19,101 bases of DNA. Origin: Irineochytrium annulatum. Its lineage: Eukaryota > Chytridiomycota > Chytridiomycetes > Chytridiales > Chytridiaceae. Within the stretch, counting starts at the first letter, position 1. Each line of letters starts with the position of its first letter. A model generated the notes under the pieces. It did not search any database. It was not told the DNA's origin and saw only the letters and a list, made by a program, of their open reading frames with translations. This document shows positions 9,789 to 17,022 of this stretch, one piece after another. The stretch is from NCBI GenBank assembly GCA_027600665.1, contig JADGJL010000523.1, forward strand, positions 1 through 19,101. Reading direction: 5' to 3'. A program made the translations under genes and the position numbers.

Positions 9789-11018
9789 ATGGTGATCCTC
9801 TGCGACGACGCGCTCCGGCACGTCCTGTCATTCCTCGACCCCGCCACGATCGCCGGTCGCGTCACCCTCCTCCGCCTCCTCCTCACCTCGCGCCGCCTCT
9901 TCTCCCTCGCAGGGCCGTCGCTATGGTCTGTCTACGGCTCCCGCAAGCCGACCGACGCCCTCGCCACCGAGACCATGGCCCTCTCGCTCCTCTCCAACAA
10001 CGACCGGGACCGTGATCTCGCGGACCGCCGTTACGCGCTCTACCTCACCTCCCTACGCTCGTTCGACTCCAGCGTCTGCTCGGAGCACGTGCGCGCGCAC
10101 CTCCCCCGCAGGCTCGACCGCGCCGTCCTCTGGGAGTGGGACGGCGACGACGTCGTGGACTTCATCCGCGCGCGTGCTTGGCGCGGCCTGCGTCTGACGT
10201 GCGTCGGGCGGGTGCCGACATCATGGGACGCTTGGGGCGCGCTCGGCGCCGTGGAGCTGGTCGTGAGCCTGGAGGACGACGGGATCGTGGCGCTCATCGA
10301 GGCGCTGCCGGCCTTGTGGGAGCTGAGGGTGTGTGCGTACGGGGAGGCGATGACGACGAGGACGTTGGACGCGATCGCAGGGTATCATGGGCAGTGTCGG
10401 GGGCGGTTGAGGGGGTTGTCGTTGGTGAATGTGGCGGCGGGGGATCTTGGCGCGTTAGGGAAATGTGCGGGGCTCGAGAAGTTGGAGGTGGATTTTTGGG
10501 TGGCGAGGGACTTGAGGTGCTCAATGATGGAGTTCGTGTCAGTGAATCAGTGCACGCTGATGGACCTTTCGATCGAGGGGTTTTGTTTTACGGCGGAGAT
10601 GGTTGCGAAATTGCAGGGACTTCGAAAGCTGAAGCTCATTAGCTGTGGGCTGTCGAAGTGGCCGACCGGTGTGGGCGACGGGATCTCGTCGTTGAAGCGC
10701 TTGACAAGTTTGGATATCTCTGGCGATGGACTTACGATACCCGCGTTGGACATCTCGCGTTTTCAGACCTTGAAGCTTGAATCTGTCGTTGTTGGTCAGA
10801 TCAAAATGAGCACGCCGCTTGTTCTTGAAGAACTACAATTCAAGGAGGACGTCAAGATTCAAGACGATGATGAGAAGGCTTTAAGCAACGCGCTGAGGTC
10901 GCGATCTTTAACCCCGCGTCTCTGTAGCGTTCGATGGAAAAACAATTATACCACATGCACCAGGACGATGATAGTGGAACATAATAAAATGTATTTTACT
11001 CCAAAAAATGTAGACTGA
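9789..11018 (+). CDS. F-box-like protein with leucine-rich-repeat-like region
   Basis: Single exon, 409 residues, ATG at 9789 just 175 bases after the b561 stop. The first 50 residues follow the degenerate F-box pattern: LRHVLSFLDP, then LLRLLLTSRRLFSLAGPSLW, with the closing LW that many fungal F-box proteins keep. The remainder is a series of leucine-rich segments such as LRGLSLVNV, LEKLEVDFW, LRKLKLISC and LTSLDISGDG, with irregular spacing, typical of divergent LRR folds. Such proteins usually bind Skp1 through the F-box and select substrates for SCF ubiquitin ligases. No canonical leading LP dipeptide is present, so the F-box call is by pattern rather than a strong match. GC content falls in the last third of the frame. 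A second gene of the same architecture lies at 15427-17022. Confidence 0.8.
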   Translation: MVILCDDALRHVLSFLDPATIAGRVTLLRLLLTSRRLFSLAGPSLWSVYGSRKPTDALATETMALSLLSNNDRDRDLADRRYALYLTSLRSFDSSVCSEHVRAHLPRRLDRAVLWEWDGDDVVDFIRARAWRGLRLTCVGRVPTSWDAWGALGAVELVVSLEDDGIVALIEALPALWELRVCAYGEAMTTRTLDAIAGYHGQCRGRLRGLSLVNVAAGDLGALGKCAGLEKLEVDFWVARDLRCSMMEFVSVNQCTLMDLSIEGFCFTAEMVAKLQGLRKLKLISCGLSKWPTGVGDGISSLKRLTSLDISGDGLTIPALDISRFQTLKLESVVVGQIKMSTPLVLEELQFKEDVKIQDDDEKALSNALRSRSLTPRLCSVRWKNNYTTCTRTMIVEHNKMYFTPKNVD

Positions 11019-11108
11019 AGTGAATTGGCCACATCACGGCCGATCATAGAAAAAAGTTGCAACCGGATAGAACAAGAAGCGGCAACAGGAACATGGTGTC
11101 ATGACCAG

Positions 11109-11588
11109 CTAATGTCCATCCGACCTTGGCTTCGTGGCCGGCGGCGCCGCACCCAGCGCGAATGAGTCCGGCAACGTCACCGCGACGCCCGCGGCCCCAC
11201 CCTTCCAGCCCAACATCATCGAGTCGCATAAAACGGCCTCGGACTTCCTCCCGCCGACCGTCGCCTTCGTCACTTTTATCTCCTCCCCGCCCATGAGCAC
11301 GGTGGCGCCTATCGTCGCGACCACGACGCGGACGCCTGAGGTCTTGATATTGGCGGCGTTCGTCACGATCGTCACCTTCTCGCCGGACCCGAGGTCAACA
11401 ACCACCTGGCGCAGCTTCGTCTTGGGGATCTCCTCGACGGATTCAATGAGGCCGACCTTGAAGCCGGCATAGCGATCATCCGAGTTCGCGGTCTCGAGGG
11501 GCCTTGGAATGTCGCAAGAAGCGCAAGCGACATCGGTCGGCTCGTTCTCGTACTCGCATTCGATGCAGGTCCATGGGTCGCTCATCAT
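11109..11588 (-). CDS. RanBP2-type zinc finger fused to a PheT-like tRNA-binding (OB-fold) domain
   Basis: From the ATG at 11588 the protein has 159 residues; a second ATG follows directly at 11585. Residues 6-25 give W-x-C-x2-C-x3-N-x6-C-x2-C exactly (C8, C11, N15, C22, C25), the RanBP2/NZF finger that binds RNA or ubiquitin in other proteins. Residues about 41-145 match the tRNA_bind OB-fold found at the N-terminus of bacterial PheRS beta and in EMAPII/Arc1 proteins. Visible segments are FKVGLIESVEEIP, VTIVTNAANIKTSGVRVVVA, IGATV, and SEAVLCDSMMLG followed by TLPDSFALG. A role in RNA or tRNA binding is inferred. The frame stays open upstream to an ATG at 11729, adding 47 residues with no Asp or Glu and many Arg, which looks like a mitochondrial presequence. 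I prefer 11588 because the longer start would overlap the ATG16 start codon. Confidence 0.85.
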   Translation of the reverse strand: MMSDPWTCIECEYENEPTDVACASCDIPRPLETANSDDRYAGFKVGLIESVEEIPKTKLRQVVVDLGSGEKVTIVTNAANIKTSGVRVVVATIGATVLMGGEEIKVTKATVGGRKSEAVLCDSMMLGWKGGAAGVAVTLPDSFALGAAPPATKPRSDGH

Positions 11589-11727
11589 GGAAAGTAGATG
11601 GCTTGGCGTAATGGATCTGACAATTCGCATATTAAGCCTTGAACCACCAGCTCTTGCACACCGGCTGCTCAGGGCCCACGACATTAGTTGGGATCGTACC
11701 ACGCGTAGACCGCGCGAGACCTGAGCC
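11589..11727. promoter_or_regulatory. Short divergent promoter region between the zinc-finger/tRNA_bind gene and ATG16L
   Basis: Only about 140 bases separate the two divergent start codons, so both genes must share or interleave promoter elements here. I see no TATA box. The region is also fully open in the minus-strand frame of the zinc-finger gene, so part of it may be translated if the upstream ATG at 11729 is used. Confidence 0.5.
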
Positions 11728-13950
11728 ATGGCGGCGTGGGCGGCGCGGATCGCCGCGGACCTCAAGGCGAGGGATGAGCGCGAGAAGCTGCCCTACATTA
11801 CCATCCTCGATACATGTAATTCACACTGGTGACTTTCCCATTACGGTTAACCTCATTAATGCCAGGCAATGCACTTACGGAGAAGGCCACGAATCTGCAG
11901 CTGAAGAACGCACAGCTGGAGGAGCAGATCGAGACGCTGAAATCGGAGCACGCGGAGACTCGAAAGGCCCTCGATGTTGCGAGGGAGCTGGGGTGAGTTC
12001 CATCTACTGAGGAATCGCTAAGTTGGGGCCAGATCGCCAGAGGCACAGAAGAAATATCATGACATGGAGCTGCAAATGGCATCTATCAAGGAGGAGCAGG
12101 CCGAGCTGTACAAGACGCAGGGTCAGAATGCGCAGCGGCTGCTGGAGATGGTCGAGACGACCAAGTCCCAGGAGACCACGCTAAAGAAGCAGTCAGAAGA
12201 GTAAGCACCTTCGTCACGCACGCTGAATTCACGACGATGCAGAATCAATCGACTGAACGCATTGATCTCTTCACTCACTATCAAACTGCAAGACAGCCAG
12301 GAGTTGATTAAGGAGAAAGATGGGGTCATACAAGTGAGCTGCCTCTGTGTTTGACGATTACTCATTCCGTTTCAAAGATTGTCCGAGACGAATTAGCAAC
12401 CCACCAGCTGGAGATCGTTCAGCGCGAGGAGCAGCTGAAGGAGAGTGAGGCCAGGGTCAAGGCGCTGGAGGCAGAAAATAACCAGCTTGTCGAGCGGTGG
12501 ATCTTGCTGAAGCAGGGCGAGGCGCAAAAGATGAACGAGGTCAACGAGTTTGTCGAGACGTGAGTTTGCTTTAGTCGTTTTGTGATGATGGTCGTTTGAC
12601 ATTGCGTTTAGCGCGCTCAAGACGAAGAACGCCGACCTTTCGCGACGATCATCTTCGAAGGACGTGATACCGGAATTACGGTGAGCACGTCGGGACTCCA
12701 AACGAGAACTTATTTACGGTGCAGCGAAAAGACCTCAGACGTTCGGTGTGTTCTACCAAACGGCGTCGTGAAACGAATTGTCAGTAGCTTTTCCTCATTT
12801 CCCCCCTCTAAAAATTACATGGCAGCCGGCCCACGACGGCGACATCAACTGCATTCAAATCAGTCGCGATGGCTCCCTGCTAGCCACAGGCGGCAACGAC
12901 AAGAAAGTGAACATCTATGACGCGAAGAACGGTACGATACCCTCGCCTCTCACCCCCTCGCCTTGACGCCCTTTTGTTTTTAAGGCGTCTTCAAATACTC
13001 CCTGAGCGGCTCCATGCAGGCCATTATGTCGGTCGCCTTCAGCGTGGATAACGAGCTCGTCCTCGGCACTTCGAATGACAACTCGACCAAGATTTGGACC
13101 ATCGCGACGAACCGGCTCAAGCACACGCTGACGGGTCACATCGGGAAGGTGTACTCGGCCAAATTCACGGATTCGAATCGGGTGGTGAGTCTGCCGCGTT
13201 TTCGGAGATGGGTGAGATAGCTGACGTTGTAAGAGATTTCGGGATCCCATGACAGGTAACCCTTCCATCCCTGCATGAATTGGAATTAATGGCCGTGTTA
13301 GGACGCTGAAGATATGGGATCTCGCGCGTGGGTACTGCACGAAGACCATCTTTACTTTGTCTAGTTGTAACGATCTGGAGCTGCTTGACGGGGAAGGAAC
13401 CCTGATCATTAGCGGTCATCTGGACAACAATTTGCGGATATGGGACACGCGGTCGGGCAACCTCGTGCGGGAGGTTTCCGGGATCCATTCGGGCCAGATC
13501 ACGGGATTGTCCGTTTCACCGGGCCACGGCAGGATCCTGACGACGTCGCGGGATAACACGCTGAAGATGATCGATTTGAGGACGTATGAAGTCACCACGA
13601 CGTTTTCGTAAGCAGTTACTTCCTGCTTCGTTGTCAAATGACCTTCGCGCCTTTTGAAACAGCCACGAGAACTTCCGGCTTGGCGCGAACTGGTCCAAAT
13701 CTTGCATCAGCCCGGACGAGAGCTACGTCGCGTCGGGATCCGTGGACGGGTCGTTGTTCTTATGGAACGCCGATACCGGGAAATTGGAGAAACAGTTGAA
13801 GGAGCATAGGTATTGTGTCGTGTTAACAGTCTTACTTGTCTAAGATTACGTGGCAGCACGCTGATGTGCGGCGTTGTGTGGAATCCTCACGGCGGGAGCC
13901 ACGTATATTCGGCAGAGAAAGGGAAGTCCATATTGATTTGGGGTCAATAG
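11728..13950 (+). CDS. ATG16: ATG16L-type autophagy protein: Atg5-binding helix, coiled coil and seven-blade WD40 propeller (13 exons)
   Basis: Exons: 11728-11815, 11866-11992, 12033-12200, 12243-12333, 12378-12559, 12612-12680, 12725-12779, 12826-12931, 12985-13184, 13236-13255, 13302-13607, 13663-13809, 13857-13950. They sum to 1653 nt (550 residues) with phase kept at every junction. Introns are 40-55 nt. Residues 1-29 (MAAWAARIAADLKARDE...) match the Atg5-binding helix. Residues 30-225 are coiled coil and include ENNQLVERWILLK...KMNEVNEF, the conserved Atg16 motif. Residues 261-550 form seven WD blades, for example AHDGDINCIQISRDG, LTGHIGKVYSAKF, ISGSHDRTLKIWD, SSCNDL and SILIWGQ, closely following animal ATG16L1. 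With Atg12-Atg5 the protein directs Atg8/LC3 lipidation at the phagophore; the propeller serves non-canonical lipidation in animals. Yeast Atg16 has no propeller. One donor is the less usual GTCAGT (12780). The 20-nt exon at 13236-13255 is required to restore ISGSHDR. Confidence 0.94.
13236..13255 (+). other. 20-nt microexon of ATG16L
   Basis: Flanked by acceptor AAGAG and donor GTAACC. It encodes ISGSHD plus two bases of an Arg codon, which completes the third WD blade motif SGSHDRTLKIWD. Skipping it would shift the frame. Confidence 0.85.
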
Positions 13951-14245
13951 TCTCTCGTCATATTGTCCTCCCCTCTTTTCTTCGCTTTCTGCAATACCCT
14001 TTTGGCATCGTTTATGCTTGATCGTTCGTTGCCGGTACGATTAGAATTCCTTGTACAGAAATGTCTTCACCCCAATCAAGTTATGTAATCTTTCGAATAG
14101 GAGTAATCTTTCGTATATTGAAAATGCAGCTTACCAAATACACAAGCTTAGACTGAAAAGAGAAAACTAACAAATGCCGTTGAAATACAATAAAGAAATG
14201 TTCGTCCTATATCTATCCCCGCCGCTACAAGCCAAAACTCCTGTG
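13951..14245. other. Convergent 3' flanks of ATG16L and the secreted-protein gene
   Basis: About 295 AT-richer bases between two convergent stops. A plus-strand AATAAA at 14189-14194 is a candidate polyadenylation signal for ATG16L, about 240 bases after its stop. The two transcripts may therefore overlap tail to tail. Nothing else is visible. Confidence 0.5.
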
Positions 14246-15034
14246 CTAGTAAGTGGCCACCTCCACGGTCTTGACGGTCCAGTACTGGTGCGCCTGGTTC
14301 TCGTCGCAAGCGTACGTGACAACAGCGACGTGGTCGTCGGTCGCGCTGTAGTCGTCAATGCACCTGCCCGAATCCGAGACGAAAATAACCGTCTCGCCAT
14401 CATCCGAGCACTTGAACGTCCACCTCGCGGCCTCCTCCTCGTGCTCGTACCCGTAGCTGTAGCTCGACGACGACTCGCAGTCCCCAAGGATGAGCTTAGC
14501 GTCCTTGTCCGAGTCGACGAAGCACTTGTTCTTGAACGCAAGGCTCTCGATCAAGTACTTGCCGTCCGTGTCGATCTCGAGCGTGAAGATCTGGTCGTCG
14601 TTCTTCTCGTCCTCCCTCTCGAGCGTGACGCTGCCGTCGTCGTTGGCCTCGAGGACGCGGCCCTGGGACTTGCCGTAGGAGTCGTAGGAGGAGGAGTAGA
14701 CGTTCTTGGGGTCGGCGGACTCGATCACGATGTGGGCGCCTACAAGGGCCTTGACGACCTTAGCGTCGCAGGTTGACCACTTAGAGTAGCCGCCGTAGGT
14801 CGGGGGGGTGTAAGAAGGCTTGGGAGCGTACGACGGCGTGTACGAGGGCGTGTACGAGGGAGTGTACGAGGGAGTGTAGCTCGGCTTGGGAGCGTAGGTA
14901 GGGGTGGGCGTGTAGTAAGTCGGCTTGGGCTCGTAAGAAGGCGTGGGCGTGTAATAAGCGTCCTTGTTCTGGACGCGCTTGGCGGAGGCCGAGGCGGCGA
15001 GGACGGTGAGAGCGAGGGCGGCGGTGAAGATCAT
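14246..15034 (-). CDS. Secreted protein: Tyr-Thr-Pro repeat linker and beta-trefoil-like domain
   Basis: 262 residues, single exon, ATG at 15034. Residues 1-18 (MIFTAALALTVLAASASA) are a clear signal peptide with an ASA cleavage site. Residues 27-80 are a low-complexity linker of YYTPTPSYEPKP, APKPSYTP and SYTP units, likely O-glycosylated or cross-linked through tyrosine. Residues 86-258 contain three similar segments, each ending in an aromatic-Thr motif: DDQIFTL (147-153), ARWTF (203-207) and QYWTV (250-254). The last two also contain paired cysteines (KCFV...GDC; GRCIDD...YAC). This is the threefold layout of ricin-B/CBM13-like beta-trefoil folds, including a QxW-like motif (HQYW). Carbohydrate binding at the cell surface or wall is an inference; no enzymatic domain is present, so this is not a toxin. 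A TATA-like box lies about 95 bases upstream. Confidence 0.88.
   Translation of the reverse strand: MIFTAALALTVLAASASAKRVQNKDAYYTPTPSYEPKPTYYTPTPTYAPKPSYTPSYTPSYTPSYTPSYAPKPSYTPPTYGGYSKWSTCDAKVVKALVGAHIVIESADPKNVYSSSYDSYGKSQGRVLEANDDGSVTLEREDEKNDDQIFTLEIDTDGKYLIESLAFKNKCFVDSDKDAKLILGDCESSSSYSYGYEHEEEAARWTFKCSDDGETVIFVSDSGRCIDDYSATDDHVAVVTYACDENQAHQYWTVKTVEVATY
14795..14956 (-). repeat. Tandem codon repeats encoding the SYTP/PKP linker
   Basis: The minus strand encodes SYTP four times in succession (residues 56-68 region), flanked by YYTPTP and APKPSY units. On the plus strand this shows as a 12-base unit close to GTGTACGAGGGA. Such arrays change copy number easily. Confidence 0.85.
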
Positions 15035-15426
15035 TGTTGAGAGTGGGGATCGCGGCCGAGGTCGAGGATGCGAGGAGATGGAGTTGGAGATATGCTGGAT
15101 GAGGATGGAGAGGAGTCAGAGCAGCGGGTTTTATCACCCTGCCCAGCTGTGATGGCTTGACCCCCCTGCCACCGCCCTTCGCATCGTGTCTGCCTTCAAG
15201 ATCAGGATGTGGATGTGTGGGTCGCCATCGCCTTCGTTGAAACTTCGCTGTCAAGCCACCAGGATTTCGCGCTCACACTTGCCAACTTTCCAACCACTTT
15301 CCCTTCACAATAATGCAGAGTTTGTATCTTCAATAAAGGCCAAAAAAAAATAAAAAAATACAATTTGGATTGTGACTCTTTCATTGCAATTACATTGTAA
15401 TGGGTGCAGTCCAGATGCTCTGTCTC
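15035..15426. other. Intergenic stretch: promoter of the secreted-protein gene and 3' flank of the F-box gene
   Basis: The right half contains an A-rich run (about 15341-15360). The left half, next to the secreted-protein start, is GC-rich with the TATA-like box noted separately. No gene or RNA is visible. Confidence 0.6.
15129..15136 (-). promoter_or_regulatory. TATA-like box of the secreted-protein gene
   Basis: The minus strand reads TGATAAAA about 95 bases before the ATG at 15034, inside GC-rich DNA. Position and sequence suit a core promoter, and a highly expressed secreted protein would fit, but no transcript start is known. Confidence 0.4.
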
Positions 15427-17022
15427 CTAATTCACATCCTGAAGTAATGGTCGGTATTGCTGTAACTTTCGATACTGCCTCCTCATCTGATCGAAGCTCT
15501 GCGCTCTGAACCTACTCCTACCACCTGACAACTGGTAGCAATATTTCCCGTCATACCACTCCGAGTCCCCGACGTCTTCCGTGAGCTCAACCTTTACACA
15601 CGCCAGCGCCGGCGTCTTGCTGCCGTCCACGATTGCGTTGTGTAGGATCCGGGGGAACGTCCAGTCGCCCTTCGTCGCGCAGCGGGGATCCACATTAGAG
15701 ATCCTGATGTAAGCTTCTTCGAGTTGTGGCAGCCCATCCATTTCGATCTCCTTCCAGTCCACAATCGAAAGTTTTATGGCGGTTGAGCGATCCGGCTTCC
15801 ACAGCAAGTCCAGGAGCCGGAGGTGTCTCACGCGAAGTGACACCTCCGCCTTGCTTTGGCGCCCTCCGCCAGAATGGAAGTCGAGATTCAGCGCCAGTTC
15901 CCGCAAACCCTTCATCCCGTGAACGGTGCCTACGAGCTCGATAAACGCGTCCAGGCGCAGCCGGGACAAGACGAGAGAGAGCCTGCTGATGCCATGCATT
16001 AAGTCGAGCCGCAGGTCTCGAATATCACTCGGGAGCAGATCGGACACCAACGCCGGGATAATTTGAAGCGTTAAGGACCAAACGGCCAGCAGCTGCGGAA
16101 GTAGCACCCAATCCGATGTCGTGGTCGCGGTAATGTCGACGTCGACCAGCGTCGCACTGTTGGCCGCAAGGATCCGGGCCGCAAGCGCGCCTGCCCCGAT
16201 CTGACTCGCGTCCACGCAGAGCCTCGTCAGACGGTTCACGGACGCCACGATCCGCGCCATCGCCTCAAAGGAAAAGCTCGCCGACGCCATTGGGATCCTA
16301 TCCAGCATCAAGGATCGCAGGCTGGCGCCACCGTGCACGACCAGGAGCTCCGTGACGGCCTCCAGGTCCTCTGCGCTCCGCGGGCAGTGGATATCTAGCG
16401 CTTCCAGCGTCCCACCCGCAGTTCCCTGGAGGCACCCAACGAGCCGCGCCATCTTCCCGTTCTCGTACTGCGACCTGACGTCCAGCGATCTCACCCCGCG
16501 GCCTGCAACGCTCCTTAACACGACCTCGCTCGCTGCCGACGCGGACAGGACCACATGCCGAGGACACAGCCCCGGCGTGCCGAAGTGTTCCACGAACGCC
16601 AGCAGCGCCTGCGTGCCCGCCGCGTCGTCCGTGCACCGGACGTCCACCGAGTCAATCCTCGCCAGCCACGGCAGCAACGCGACGGAGGCTACGATCGATC
16701 TGGATCCTGCGACGTACTGGACGGCGCGGATCGACCGAAGGTAGATTCCGTTCCTCCAGTCCTGGCTCCCCGACGCAGGTGGCGTTGTTGGCGGGTCGTT
16801 CGCGACGGCGTATTTGAAAAGGAAGTCAACGCTTGACGCGGGGCTGTTCAGGTCGAGCTTCTGCAGGGACCATAGGATTGGGGCCGCGAATTTGAAGAAC
16901 CTGCGCGAGACGAGGAGGCAGCTGAGGAGGGCGTAGCGGTCTGATAGAGCGATAGGGTGTAGCTGATTGAGGATGTGGATCGTGACGTCGTCTATGAGAT
17001 GCCTGTGGTCGATCAACAGCAT
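15427..17022 (-). CDS. F-box-like protein with leucine-rich-repeat-like region (second copy of this architecture)
   Basis: Single exon, 531 residues, ATG at 17022. The N-terminus follows the F-box pattern: LIDDVTIHILNQLHP, then LLSCLLVSRRFFKFAAPILW, matching the LLxSRRxFxxAxPxLW layout of the gene at 9789. Downstream are many leucine-rich segments, such as GVRSLDVRS, TLEALDIHC, SLRSLMLD, RLTRLCVDASQ, IRDLRLDLM and GLRELALNLDF, consistent with a divergent LRR horseshoe. The expected role is a substrate adaptor for an SCF ubiquitin ligase, by analogy with the family. The two proteins differ in length (409 against 531) and share little outside the F-box-like region, so they are old or fast-evolving relatives. 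Upstream, a good acceptor TTTACTGCAG at about 17049 suggests a possible 5'UTR intron. Confidence 0.82.
   Translation of the reverse strand: MLLIDHRHLIDDVTIHILNQLHPIALSDRYALLSCLLVSRRFFKFAAPILWSLQKLDLNSPASSVDFLFKYAVANDPPTTPPASGSQDWRNGIYLRSIRAVQYVAGSRSIVASVALLPWLARIDSVDVRCTDDAAGTQALLAFVEHFGTPGLCPRHVVLSASAASEVVLRSVAGRGVRSLDVRSQYENGKMARLVGCLQGTAGGTLEALDIHCPRSAEDLEAVTELLVVHGGASLRSLMLDRIPMASASFSFEAMARIVASVNRLTRLCVDASQIGAGALAARILAANSATLVDVDITATTTSDWVLLPQLLAVWSLTLQIIPALVSDLLPSDIRDLRLDLMHGISRLSLVLSRLRLDAFIELVGTVHGMKGLRELALNLDFHSGGGRQSKAEVSLRVRHLRLLDLLWKPDRSTAIKLSIVDWKEIEMDGLPQLEEAYIRISNVDPRCATKGDWTFPRILHNAIVDGSKTPALACVKVELTEDVGDSEWYDGKYCYQLSGGRSRFRAQSFDQMRRQYRKLQQYRPLLQDVN

Noticed and set aside
10978..10990. 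AATAAA at the end of the first F-box gene as a polyadenylation signal
   Set aside because: It lies inside the coding frame about 30 bases before the stop, so its use would remove the stop codon.
14174..14776. 200-codon plus-strand frame antisense to the secreted protein
   Set aside because: It is a Val/Leu/Asp/Arg-rich mirror of the minus-strand gene, which has a signal peptide and repeats.
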